From CAYWNK01 sp047639615 (lineage in GTDB: Bacteria > Planctomycetota > UBA1135 > GCA-002686595): a DNA stretch of 18,934 nt. The notes under the pieces were generated by a model, which was not told the DNA's origin, ran no database searches, and saw nothing but the letters and a program-made list of their open reading frames with translations. The translations under genes were made by a program, and so were the position numbers. Shown piece by piece: positions 1-7,804 of the stretch. The stretch's first letter is position 1, and each line of letters starts with the position of its first letter. The stretch spans positions 1 through 18,934 of the forward strand of contig JBLIOL010000074.1 in assembly GCA_047639615.1 (NCBI GenBank), in the 5' to 3' direction.

Positions 1-14
1 GAGACCGACGGCGC

Positions 15-29
15 CCGGCCGTAGGCCGG
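15..29. repeat. Short GC hairpin near window edge
   Basis: CCGGCC (15-20) and GGCCGG (24-29) are perfect inverted arms around a 3-nt loop. No T-tract follows on either strand, so a terminator role is not supported. It lies upstream of the much longer hairpin at 74-186. The rest of 1-73 holds nothing I recognise. Confidence 0.4.
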
Positions 30-73
30 TGGCTGGCGACGGGAGGGTCGGGGTTGCTGGGGATGGCGAGTTA

Positions 74-186
74 TGACGAATGGGGTCAGGCACAAAAATT
101 CATAACTCACTCAGGTGCCGAGGGCAACTTTGATGCCTTCGGCACCTGAGTGAGTTATGAGGTTTTGTGCCTGACCCCATTCGTCA
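74..186. repeat. 113-bp near-perfect inverted repeat (REP/MITE-like hairpin)
   Basis: Bases 74-126 pair with 134-186, giving a stem of about 53 bp closed by a 7-nt loop (127-133). The only imperfections are an A/G mismatch at 98/162 and G-T wobbles at 99/161 and 122/138. Each arm carries the word TGGGGTCAGGCAC followed by CATAACTCACTCAGGTGCC. It ends 22 bp before the stop codon of the minus-strand propeller gene, in its 3' flank, so its transcript would fold strongly. No long T-tract and no ORF are inside it. A diverged copy of one arm lies at 5961-5988, which supports an interspersed repeat rather than a private terminator. Non-autonomous element or REP-type identity is inference. Confidence 0.85.
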
Positions 187-208
187 CGCTGATGGTGGTC
201 CGGCCGGG

Positions 209-1210
209 CTACTTGCTTACCGGGCGCAACTTGCTCATGCGTCCGTGGCGGTTCCAATCCATGACGTAGATGTTGCCGTCCTCATCCCAAGCGGCCGAGT
301 GCGGCGCCGTGAACTCGCCCGGGGCCCACTGATCGCGCGGGACGCCGTTGTTGGCGCGCTTGGCGGGGTCGGGGTTGTCACCCAGGTGGCCGACGAGCTT
401 GTTGTTCTTGTCGAGGATGCTGATACGTCCGGCCAGGTCGGGGATGACCAGGAAGTCGCCTGCGGCGTAGACACCGCAGGGGCGGCGCAGGTCGGCCTCG
501 ATCACCTCGAGGAACTTGCCGGCGAGATCGAAGCGTTGCAGCCGGTGGTTCTCGCGGTCGGCGATCAGTAACTCAGGCGTCTCGCCGCGCGTGTCGAGCA
601 GGATGCCGTGGCAGGTGACGAACTTGCCAGGTTCGGTGCCGCGGCCGCCGAAGCACTCGAGCCACTTGCCGGCTTCATCGAAGTGGTGCACCCAGTTCTG
701 ACCGTAGCCGTCGACCACGTACACGTGCCCATTGGGAGCGACGGCGATGCCGGTGGGGTTGTACTGCTCCTTCTTCTCGTACTTGCCGGACTCTTCGGGC
801 CAAGCGACGGTCAGGAGCACCTCGCCGGTGAGGGTTGTCTTGACCCATTCATGCCGGCCGAGGTGCGTCATGTAGAGCACTTGCTCCTCACCCTCGTCGG
901 CCAGGGTCATGCCGTGCAGTCCGCCCGCGAACTCCTTGCCCCAGCTGCTGACGAAGGTTCCGTCCGCATTGACGATGCAGACCGAGTTCTCGCTGTCGGT
1001 GTTGAAGATGACGCGGCCTTTCGCATCGATCAGGGTCGCACCGTGGGTGTTTCCCAGCTGCATGCCCTCGGGCAGCTTGAGCCAGTTCTCCTCCCACTGG
1101 AAGGTCATATCTCCAGCGGTCATCAGCGGCCCCTCACCCTTTGGTTCGTTCAGGGTGGCGGCGGCGGTGAAGAAGGTCATGGCGATCAGGGGTAGCAGGA
1201 CGCGACGCAT
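209..1210 (-). CDS. Exported NHL-type beta-propeller protein
   Basis: A 333-residue protein read from the ATG at 1210. From that start it has a basic N-terminus and a hydrophobic stretch (about residues 4-20), consistent with a signal peptide, with no lipobox cysteine. The body has repeated propeller-blade units, for example NPTGIAVAPNGHVYVVDG (151-168) and ELLIADRENHRLQRFD (213-228), typical of NHL repeat or 6-bladed propeller proteins, including relatives of peptidyl-amidating lyases. The reading frame stays open to 1354, but that extension is polar and lacks a secretion signal and would overlap the divergent peptidase gene, so I reject it. No good Shine-Dalgarno is visible. Catalytic function is unknown; ligand binding in the periplasm is the safest inference. 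Confidence 0.8.
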   Translation of the reverse strand: MRRVLLPLIAMTFFTAAATLNEPKGEGPLMTAGDMTFQWEENWLKLPEGMQLGNTHGATLIDAKGRVIFNTDSENSVCIVNADGTFVSSWGKEFAGGLHGMTLADEGEEQVLYMTHLGRHEWVKTTLTGEVLLTVAWPEESGKYEKKEQYNPTGIAVAPNGHVYVVDGYGQNWVHHFDEAGKWLECFGGRGTEPGKFVTCHGILLDTRGETPELLIADRENHRLQRFDLAGKFLEVIEADLRRPCGVYAAGDFLVIPDLAGRISILDKNNKLVGHLGDNPDPAKRANNGVPRDQWAPGEFTAPHSAAWDEDGNIYVMDWNRHGRMSKLRPVSK

Positions 1211-1274
1211 GGTTGGCTCTTGGTTGTGGGTTGCTATGGATGGTAGCGATCCGCTCGGCCCGTAGCATGTGCCA

Positions 1275-2879
1275 ATGATCAGAGCCCGCCATCTCCTCGT
1301 CTCTCTGTTGCTCGTCAGCTCCTGCGCCAGCGCCCAGGAAGGCCCTGTGAGCACCCAGGGAATTCAAACCGCTGCGGAGGCCTCTGGCTTTACGCACACC
1401 TCGCGCTGGGCCGAGGTGCAAACGTTCTTGGATTCGCTTGAGGAATTGCCCCATGCGAGCCGCCTGGAGCAGCGTGTGCTCGGCAGCTCCCACGAGGGGC
1501 GCGAGTTGCCCCTGGTGGTCGTGTCGAAGTCGCCGACCGATCTGGGCGAGCGCTCCGAGCGCCTGCGCGTGGTCTGTATCGGCAACATCCACGCGGGTGA
1601 GGTGGAGGGCAAGGAAGCCATCCAAGCCCTCTGCCGCGAGTTCGCCATGGGCGAGCACGCGGCACTGCTGGAGCACATGGAGATCTGGTTCGTGCCGATC
1701 TACAACGCCGATGGCAATGAGCGCGTGAATGAGCGCAATCGCGAGAGTCAGAATGGCCCGGTGGAAGGCGTGGGCATCCGCCCCAACGCCCAGGGCTTTG
1801 ACCTGAACCGTGACTTCCTCAAGGCGGAGGCGCCGGAAACGCGCGCGCTTCTATCCCTGTGGAACCAATTGGATCCGCACGTCTTCATCGACCTGCATAC
1901 CACCAACGGTTCCTATCACGGCTATCACCTGACCTACTCGCCTTCGCTCAGTACCAACGCGGACCCGGGCCTGAACCGCTTCGCGCGTGAGGTACTCTTG
2001 CCGGAAGTGACGCAAGTCCTCGAAGAGACCCAGGGCCTGCGTACCTATCACTACGGCAACTTTAGCCGTCGCGGGGAAGCGTCTTGGTCGACCTACGATC
2101 ACCGTCCGCGCTTCGGCACGAATGCCTTCGGCTTGCGCGGCAGGCTCGCCGTGCTCTCCGAGGCCTACAGCTACTTGCCCTTTGAAGAGCGTGTGGTCGC
2201 CACGCGCGGGTTTGTGCTGCAGCTCTTCGAATCACTGGCGACGCACCGCGAAGAACTGCAAGCGGCCTGCGCCCACGCGGACAAGTTGGCCACCGAGGGC
2301 AAGCTCTCCTTTGGCCACGACAGTTCGCTCATACCCGGCGTGCAGGAGACCATCGCCGTCGGCGGCGTTAACGAGATCCAACTGGGTGAAGGTCGCGGCG
2401 TGCGGCGTGAAGTGACCGACGAGCTCAGTTACGACCCCATGCTCGTACGCAGCGAATTCGCCTCGGGCACTTGGGAGCCCCTGCCCGAGGCCTGGGCCGT
2501 GGTGGGGGACCAGGCAGCCATCGGGCGCTTGCTCCGCCTGCAGGGGATCACCTACGAGGTGCTGGAAGAGGCACGGGCAGCCACCAGCCAGCGCTTCCAG
2601 ATCAGCGAGCTGACCCGCGCTAAGCGCCCCTTTCAGGGCCATCGCACAGCCAGTGTGACGGGCCACTGGAGCCCCGGTCCTGAGCTACTTCCCGTGGGCA
2701 CGCTCTTGGTCCCCGCACGCCAGCCCAGGGCGCGTTTGGCGGCCCAGTTGCTCGAGCCCCAGTCCGAAGATTCTGCCCTGACCTGGAATGTCTTCCCGGC
2801 CAGCCTGGGTCTGGGCCCGGGCGGGATCGACGGATCTGGCGCAGAACTTTCTTATCCGATACTGAGAGTTGCGGAATAG
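1275..2879 (+). CDS. M14 family zinc carboxypeptidase, exported
   Basis: A 534-residue protein from the ATG at 1275 (an in-frame GTG lies two codons upstream). The N-terminus is a signal peptide ending near VSSC-ASAQ, which fits either a lipobox at Cys17 or signal-peptidase I cleavage after ASA. M14 zinc ligands are visible: His106 and Glu109 in NIHAGE and His208 in DLHTTNG. Arg179 in the LNRDF motif fits substrate carboxylate binding, and Glu296 in LSEAYSY fits the catalytic base. Family members remove C-terminal residues from peptides or act on cell-wall peptides. The C-terminal 200 or so residues are an uncharacterised extension. It is divergent from the propeller gene with only 64 bp between starts, so both promoters must lie in that gap. 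Substrate is unknown. Confidence 0.9.
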   Translation: MIRARHLLVSLLLVSSCASAQEGPVSTQGIQTAAEASGFTHTSRWAEVQTFLDSLEELPHASRLEQRVLGSSHEGRELPLVVVSKSPTDLGERSERLRVVCIGNIHAGEVEGKEAIQALCREFAMGEHAALLEHMEIWFVPIYNADGNERVNERNRESQNGPVEGVGIRPNAQGFDLNRDFLKAEAPETRALLSLWNQLDPHVFIDLHTTNGSYHGYHLTYSPSLSTNADPGLNRFAREVLLPEVTQVLEETQGLRTYHYGNFSRRGEASWSTYDHRPRFGTNAFGLRGRLAVLSEAYSYLPFEERVVATRGFVLQLFESLATHREELQAACAHADKLATEGKLSFGHDSSLIPGVQETIAVGGVNEIQLGEGRGVRREVTDELSYDPMLVRSEFASGTWEPLPEAWAVVGDQAAIGRLLRLQGITYEVLEEARAATSQRFQISELTRAKRPFQGHRTASVTGHWSPGPELLPVGTLLVPARQPRARLAAQLLEPQSEDSALTWNVFPASLGLGPGGIDGSGAELSYPILRVAE

Positions 2880-2915
2880 CCCCTCTGAGGGCGCCCAATT
2901 TGCCTACAAAAGGCG

Positions 2916-2950
2916 GCGCGCCCTAGTCTGAGAGGTGGACTAGGGCGCGC
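2916..2950. terminator. 13-bp GC hairpin after the peptidase gene
   Basis: GCGCGCCCTAGTC (2916-2928) and GACTAGGGCGCGC (2938-2950) are perfect inverted arms with a 9-nt loop, 37 bp after the M14 stop codon. No T-run follows on the plus strand; on the minus strand a short TTTT (2907-2910) follows. It could terminate or slow transcription between the peptidase and topA, or act as an mRNA 3' stabiliser. The rest of 2951-3077 holds no gene that I can support. Confidence 0.45.
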
Positions 2951-3077
2951 AGGCCGGGGATGGGGGTCTCCTGGGGGAGATGTTCCGTGACACTAGAAAG
3001 TACCTGGCTTTGCTCCACGGGGATGGGAATTCCAGCTCCCAGAGGGACGTCGCGCCTCAGGTCTGAGCTCCCAGCGG

Positions 3078-3108
3078 TTGACGGGACCCCGCTCGTCGTG
3101 CATAGAAT
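3078..3108 (+). promoter_or_regulatory. Candidate sigma70-type promoter of topA
   Basis: TTGACG (3078-3083) and TAGAAT (3103-3108) each match the consensus at five of six positions and are separated by 19 bp, longer than the optimal 17. Transcription would start near 3115, leaving a leader of about 25 nt before the topA ATG. Long spacers are often associated with supercoiling-sensitive promoters, which would suit topA, but that link is inference. Confidence 0.4.
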
Positions 3109-3144
3109 CCGCCCGGCGCGTCAGATCGCGCCCATATTCTATGC
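3100..3144 (+). promoter_or_regulatory. Nested inverted repeat overlapping topA start codon
   Basis: Outer arms GCATAGAAT (3100-3108) and ATTCTATGC (3136-3144) are perfect complements; the right arm contains the topA ATG and the left arm contains the candidate -10 box. Inside are GGCGCG (3115-3120) and CGCGCC (3127-3132) around a 6-nt loop. If transcription starts near 3115 only the inner hairpin is in the mRNA, so the outer arms would act, if at all, as DNA half-sites. No Shine-Dalgarno is visible before the ATG. Confidence 0.45.
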
Positions 3145-5960
3145 CCAAAGCCCTTGTCATTGTCGAGTCGCCCACGAAGGCGAAAACCCTCAGGAAATAC
3201 CTCGGCACGGACTACATCGTGGAGTCCTCAGTAGGGCACATCCGCGACCTCCCGGCCAATGCCGCTGAGGTGCCTGCCAAGTACAAGGGCGAGAAGTGGT
3301 CCCGCCTGGGGGTCAATGTGGAGGATAACTTCGATCCCCTCTACATCGTCCGGCCGGAGAAGAAGAAGAAAATCGCCGAGCTGAAGGCGCACCTCAAAGA
3401 GGTCGACAAGCTCTTGCTAGCGACCGATGAAGACCGCGAGGGGGAGGCCATTGCCTGGCACCTCTTGGATGTCTTGCAGCCCAAGGTGCCCGTGGAGCGC
3501 ATGGTCTTCCACGAGATCACCAAGACGGCCATCCTGGCGGCCCTGGCGGATACGCGCCAAGTGGACATGGCCATGGTCGAAGCCCAGGAGAGCCGGCGCA
3601 TCATCGACCGGCTCTACGGCTACGAGATTTCGCCGACCCTGTGGCGCAAGATTGGCCCCAAGCTCTCTGCTGGTCGCGTGCAGAGCGTGGCGATTAGCAT
3701 GCTTGTGGATCGCGAGCGCGCGCGCATGCGCTTTAAGGATGCCGAGTATTGGGATCTTTCCGCGCACTTCCTGACGGACCCGAATTCGGAAGCCAAGGGC
3801 CGCGGCTTCGACGCGCGCCTGATGTCTGTGGACGGCAAGCGCGTCGCCTCCGGCAAGGACTTCGACCCGGACACCGGCGAGCTCAAGCCCGGCGCCAAGG
3901 TCAGCCTGCTCGACGCCAAGGCGGCCGATGAGTTGCGCGCTAGCTTGGCAAGTGGCGCCTTCACCATCGCCAGCGCCGAAGAGAAGCCCTTCAAGAAGAG
4001 CCCCTCGCCGCCCTTCACCACCTCGACCTTGCAGCAGGAAGGCAACCGCAAGCTGCGCTTCGATGCCAAGCGCATCATGCGCGCTGCCCAGCGCCTCTAC
4101 GAAAACGGTCACATCACCTACATGCGTACCGATTCGGTGGCCCTCTCGGACACCGCCATCGAGATGGCACGCACGGCCATCGGCAAGGAGTACGGCAAGG
4201 AGTACCTGCCGGAGGAGCCGCGCCGCTACAAGGGCAAGTCTAAGAACGCCCAGGAGGCCCACGAGGCCATCCGTACCGCCGGGGAGGAGGTCGTGCCCGT
4301 GGCTACGATCCGCGCCAGCTTGGGCGAGGATGAGGCCAAAATCTACGACCTGATCCGCAGCCGTACGCTCGCTTCGCAGATGAAGGACGCCCATGGGCGT
4401 CGCATGGTGCTGCGGGTTGAGGCCCCGGGTGGTCCGCGCGAAGTGGTCTTCCAGGCCTCCGGTTCTGTGATCGACTTCCCGGGCTTCCTGCGTGCTTACG
4501 TGGAGAGCTCCGACGCCGCCGGTTCAGGCAGCGACGACAAGGACGTGCTGCTGCCGCCCGTCAATAAGGGCGATAGCGTGACCTCCGATCAGCTCACCGC
4601 TGAGGAGCACCGCACCACGCCGCCTGCGCGACTGACCGAGGCCAGCCTGGTCAAGGCCCTCGAGGAGTCCGGCATCGGGCGGCCCTCTACCTACGCCTCG
4701 ATCATCGACACGATCCAAACACGCGCCTATTCCTTCAAGAAGGGTTCGGCCCTGGTGCCGACCTTCACCGCCTTCGCGGTGGTCTACCTGATGGAGACCT
4801 ACTTCACCAAACTGGTGGACCCGGCCTTCACAGCCCAGATGGAAGAGCGCTTGGACCTCATCGCCGCTGGCGAGGGCAAGTCCAAGGCCTACCTAAGGGA
4901 CTTCTATCATGGCGACGGCGTCGTGCCCGAGGGACCGGACGACGTGCCCACGGGGCTCAAGCCCCTGGTGGATCACACCATCGAGACCATCGACCCGCGC
5001 CGGGTCTGCACGATCCCCATCGGCGAGGACGATCAAGGCCGCGCGATCATCGTGCGCGTGGGCCGCTACGGCCCCTTCGTGCAGCGCGAGGAAACCACCG
5101 CGCCCCTGCCCGATCCCTGCTGCCCTGACGAGGTTACGGTGCTCTTCGCCAGCGAGCTACTGGCCGCCAAGGAACGCAGCGAGAAGCCCATCGGCACGCA
5201 CCCCGACACGGAGGAACCGGTCTTCGTGAAGACGGGTCGCTACGGTCCTTACGTGCAGCTCGGCGAGGCCACGGACGACCACAAGCCCAAGATGGCGTCG
5301 CTGCTCAAGGACATGCGTCCCGACGAGTTGGACTTCGACACCGCCCTGCAACTGCTGGCCCTGCCGCGCCTACTCGGTCAGGACGACGCCGGTGAGGACA
5401 TCCAAGCCTTCAACGGTCGCTACGGTCCCTATATCAAGCGCGACAGCGACAGCCGCAGCCTAACGGCCGAGGACAACCTGCTGACCATCGACCTGAAGCG
5501 CGCCCTCGAGTTGCTCGCTCAGGAGAAGCCCGGTCGCGGCCGTGGCCGCGCCGCCGAGCCGATCCGCACCTTCGAGGACGTCAAGGAACTCGACGGCGCC
5601 ACGATCAAGATGATGGATGGCCGCTACGGCCCCTACGTTTCAGATGGCGAGGTCAACGCCTCGCTTCCCAAGGGCGCCGACACGGAGAAGCTCACGCTCC
5701 AGGAAGCCCTCGACCTGCTCGAAGCACGCCGCTCCGCCGGTCCTTCCAAGAAGAAGAAAAAGAAGGCCAAGAAGAAGGCCGCAAAGAAGAAGCCGGCAGC
5801 GAAGAAGAAGGCTAGCCCAAAAAAGAAAGCTGCTGCGAAGCCTGCTGCCAAGAAGAAGGCGGCTACTAAGCCTGCGGCCAAGAAGAGCGCGTCGAAGAAG
5901 GCAGCCAAGAAGAGCACCAAGAAGGCCGCTTCCAAGAAGCCCGCCAAGGGCGACGACTAG
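3141..5960 (+). CDS. topA: DNA topoisomerase I (type IA)
   Basis: A 939-residue enzyme that relaxes negative supercoils by transient single-strand cleavage. The start at 3141 gives MPKALVIVESPTKAK, the normal Toprim opening (Glu9); an in-frame TTG at 3078 would add a non-conserved leader. Metal-binding DEDREGE is at 96-102 and the active-site tyrosine is Tyr327 in HITYMRTDS. The C-terminus lacks the four-cysteine zinc ribbons of the E. coli enzyme and instead has four repeats centred on GRYGP (residues 641, 699, 759, 827), then a 71-residue Lys/Ala/Pro tail (869-939) with 34 lysines, as in actinobacterial TopA. The tail probably binds the DNA backbone. The single-gene unit ends directly at an interspersed repeat. 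Confidence 0.97.
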   Translation: MPKALVIVESPTKAKTLRKYLGTDYIVESSVGHIRDLPANAAEVPAKYKGEKWSRLGVNVEDNFDPLYIVRPEKKKKIAELKAHLKEVDKLLLATDEDREGEAIAWHLLDVLQPKVPVERMVFHEITKTAILAALADTRQVDMAMVEAQESRRIIDRLYGYEISPTLWRKIGPKLSAGRVQSVAISMLVDRERARMRFKDAEYWDLSAHFLTDPNSEAKGRGFDARLMSVDGKRVASGKDFDPDTGELKPGAKVSLLDAKAADELRASLASGAFTIASAEEKPFKKSPSPPFTTSTLQQEGNRKLRFDAKRIMRAAQRLYENGHITYMRTDSVALSDTAIEMARTAIGKEYGKEYLPEEPRRYKGKSKNAQEAHEAIRTAGEEVVPVATIRASLGEDEAKIYDLIRSRTLASQMKDAHGRRMVLRVEAPGGPREVVFQASGSVIDFPGFLRAYVESSDAAGSGSDDKDVLLPPVNKGDSVTSDQLTAEEHRTTPPARLTEASLVKALEESGIGRPSTYASIIDTIQTRAYSFKKGSALVPTFTAFAVVYLMETYFTKLVDPAFTAQMEERLDLIAAGEGKSKAYLRDFYHGDGVVPEGPDDVPTGLKPLVDHTIETIDPRRVCTIPIGEDDQGRAIIVRVGRYGPFVQREETTAPLPDPCCPDEVTVLFASELLAAKERSEKPIGTHPDTEEPVFVKTGRYGPYVQLGEATDDHKPKMASLLKDMRPDELDFDTALQLLALPRLLGQDDAGEDIQAFNGRYGPYIKRDSDSRSLTAEDNLLTIDLKRALELLAQEKPGRGRGRAAEPIRTFEDVKELDGATIKMMDGRYGPYVSDGEVNASLPKGADTEKLTLQEALDLLEARRSAGPSKKKKKKAKKKAAKKKPAAKKKASPKKKAAAKPAAKKKAATKPAAKKSASKKAAKKSTKKAASKKPAKGDD

Positions 5961-6004
5961 CGAGTTACGACGTCTTGCGCCTGACCCAGGTCGCCATAAC
6001 TCGG
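5961..6004. repeat. Diverged copy of the 74-186 repeat
   Basis: Read on the minus strand, 5988-5961 runs TGGGTCAGGCGCAAG then ACGTCGTAACTCG. This matches bases 81-109 of the first hairpin (TGGGGTCAGGCAC, then CATAACTCAC) at about four of five positions with one gap. The copy has its own imperfect dyad: CGAGTTA (5961-5967) against TAACTCG (5997-6003). It starts at the base after the topA stop codon. Two related copies 5.8 kb apart, both at gene 3' ends, are what REP-like elements look like. Confidence 0.6.
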
Positions 6005-6071
6005 CCTGTTTCTGGGTCTAGCCTGTTTCTGGGTCAAGCCTGTTTCTGGGTCAAGCCTGTTTCTGGGTCAA
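6004..6071. repeat. Four tandem 17-bp repeats
   Basis: The unit GCCTGTTTCTGGGTCAA occurs four times head to tail (6004-6020, 6021-6037, 6038-6054, 6055-6071). The last three copies are identical; the first differs at one base (TA instead of AA at its end). The array lies between the diverged hairpin repeat and the 3' end of tRNA-Arg. There are no spacers, so it is not a CRISPR array. Its word GGGTCAAGCC resembles GGGTCAGGC of the neighbouring hairpin repeat, so it may have grown from it by slippage; this is inference. Confidence 0.9.
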
Positions 6072-6073
6072 GG

Positions 6074-6150
6074 TGGTGCGCCCGGCTGGACTCGAACCAG
6101 CGACCGTCGGATTAGAAGTCCGGTGCTCTATCCAGCTGAGCTACGGGCGC
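6074..6150 (-). tRNA. tRNA-Arg (anticodon TCT)
   Basis: Folds as a complete cloverleaf of 77 nt on the minus strand, including an encoded 3' CCA (6074-6076). The acceptor stem GCGCCCG pairs with CGGGCGC, the discriminator is A, and the T-arm has GGTTCGAGTCC. The anticodon loop CTTCTAA gives TCT at 6116-6114, decoding AGA and AGG. Position 27/43 is a C/A mismatch at the base of the anticodon stem. It lies 52 nt after the stop of the membrane-protein gene on the same strand and may be co-transcribed with it. Confidence 0.97.
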
Positions 6151-6202
6151 GACGCGTTGCAGTCTACGGCCTGAAGCGTCCAGGGGCCCGAGGGATTCCC
6201 GT

Positions 6203-7804
6203 CTAGGCCACCCAGGCATCCGCCACCCAGGCGGTGCGGGCGGTGAGCCGGCGGCGGCCGTGGAGTTGGGCGTCGAGTTTGTTGTGCAGGGCTGGGGAGA
6301 GCTCGCCGGTGGCGAGGCGCCGGTCGATCTCGATGAAGAGACCTTCCAGGGAGCGGTCTAGGCAGGCCAGATCCTCATCGGTTAGCGGCTGCCAAGGGCC
6401 GAGGTCCGTGAGGGCTGAGTTGATCGCATTGGCGCGTGCCACCAGATCCGTGTGGAAGGCGTTGATGAGCGTTTCCGGGGGGATGGCGCCGGATTGGAAT
6501 TCGGGGCCGGTCAGGTCCTGAATCAAGAGGAAGCGCTCGTTGGCGGCTAGCTTGGCGCTGGTCAGGCGCAGATTGTGCTGGGTTGCCCGTTGGCCGGGGC
6601 CCACGCGGGCCAGGAGGTTCTCTAGGGAGATGCGCAGGTCGCGGGCTTGGCGCTCCACCAGGCTCTTGCCGGCGCGGCGCTGCAGTTGCTGCCTGGGGTT
6701 GCGCTCCACTGTGGCCTGGGCCAGGGAGATCGCGAGCTCGCCCAGGCGGTGTACGTGATCCTCGGCGCCGAGCACCACAAGGGCCGGCAGGCGCACGGCC
6801 GGATGGCCTACGCAGCCGTCTTCGCTGGGGGCGTGCATGCGCTTGGTGAGCGGCGCGAGCAGTTGCCAGGTGGCGCTGGTGATGAGCCACACCGAGGCCT
6901 CGAGAATCGCGGCCCAGGCTAGGGCCGAGACCTGGGGAGCTTGAACGCCTAGCAATACCGGCGAGAGTAGCCAGCACAGGAGCGCGGTGATGCAGGCGCT
7001 GTAGATGCACTGGGTGGCGAGCGCCTGGGACGCTTGGCGCGCGGGGCCATTGGCGTCCACTTGCCAATAGGCAGCGTGCAGGCCGCGTACCAGGTGCACT
7101 CCGATGGAGCTCACCATGAGTCCGAAGAGCGGCAGCAACTCGAGTTGCACCATGCCCGCTAGGAAGAGCACCACCAGCAGCCGCGGCACGTGGATCTGGG
7201 CCAGCAGTCCGCCCACCACAATGCCGCCCAAGACCATGACCGGTAGGGGCAGTTCGCCTCCGACGCCGTGGATTCTGCAGCGCACGATGATCTCCCAGGA
7301 GGCGGAGCCCGCAGCGAGCAGTAGGCATAAGCCCGCGAACAGTCCCCCGGCGCGGCCCAGGGCTTGGCGGCGGAAGGCCAGCATCAACATGGCACCCACG
7401 AGTGCCGGGGCGGCCAGGATCATGAGCCCCGTGGATTGCGCCCACGGATAGAGCCAAAGGCCGCAGAAGAGGATCGGTCCGCTGCTCGCGCCGAGGGCAA
7501 AGCCCAGGGCGCCGCGCAGGTTCACGCGGCCGGCGGAGACCAGGCCGATGGCATCGCGGTTCAGGTGGCCGCGCAAGGGGGCATTCCACGCCGCCAGGAA
7601 ACCGGCCCCAAAGGCGCTGTGTGGCGTCCATGCCAGCTGGGGGCCAGAGCCCAGGAAGAGCCGGTCCACGCCGCGTAGGCCGTACCAGGCGAAGGCACCG
7701 ACGGCCACAGCCAACAACAGTGGCCAAAGCCCCAGTAGGAGTCCTCCATTCGAAGGCCCAAGCTCTGCCACCCACTCCACGATCTGCTTTGTCTGCCCTT
7801 CCAC
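6203..7804 (-). CDS. Divergent Na/Pi-cotransporter-like membrane protein with PhoU-like tail
   Basis: A 533-residue protein from the GTG at 7804, chosen because GAGGGG lies about 10 nt upstream; an ATG at 7852 and a GTG at 7939 are longer options lacking a clear ribosome-binding site. Residues about 20-320 hold many hydrophobic segments. Residues 85-109 (AIGLVSAGRVN, then LRGALGFALGASSG) resemble the NptA/Pfam Na_Pi_cotrans repeat, and a later segment around ASQALATQCIYSACITALL resembles its second repeat. Residues about 350-533 are helical and polar, like the PhoU-type domain that follows in this family. The usual QSSSATT motif and both GANIGTT signatures are replaced (for example by RGHLNRD and GALGASSG-type sequence), so transport activity is doubtful. 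The gene is flanked by tRNA-Arg and tRNA-Pro. Confidence 0.65.
   Translation of the reverse strand: MEGQTKQIVEWVAELGPSNGGLLLGLWPLLLAVAVGAFAWYGLRGVDRLFLGSGPQLAWTPHSAFGAGFLAAWNAPLRGHLNRDAIGLVSAGRVNLRGALGFALGASSGPILFCGLWLYPWAQSTGLMILAAPALVGAMLMLAFRRQALGRAGGLFAGLCLLLAAGSASWEIIVRCRIHGVGGELPLPVMVLGGIVVGGLLAQIHVPRLLVVLFLAGMVQLELLPLFGLMVSSIGVHLVRGLHAAYWQVDANGPARQASQALATQCIYSACITALLCWLLSPVLLGVQAPQVSALAWAAILEASVWLITSATWQLLAPLTKRMHAPSEDGCVGHPAVRLPALVVLGAEDHVHRLGELAISLAQATVERNPRQQLQRRAGKSLVERQARDLRISLENLLARVGPGQRATQHNLRLTSAKLAANERFLLIQDLTGPEFQSGAIPPETLINAFHTDLVARANAINSALTDLGPWQPLTDEDLACLDRSLEGLFIEIDRRLATGELSPALHNKLDAQLHGRRRLTARTAWVADAWVA

Noticed and set aside
1211..1354. N-terminal extension of the propeller gene
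   Set aside because: It lacks a signal peptide, overlaps the divergent peptidase start and has no matching family sequence.
3034..3074. Direct repeat AGCTCCCAG (3034-3042 and 3066-3074) upstream of topA
   Set aside because: Only 9 bp, two copies, and expected by chance in this composition.
3417..4394. 325-residue frame antisense to topA
   Set aside because: Antisense to a highly conserved topoisomerase core; no start signal or recognisable fold.
6004..6071. Possible CRISPR array
   Set aside because: Units are 17 bp and abut each other without spacers, and there are no cas genes.
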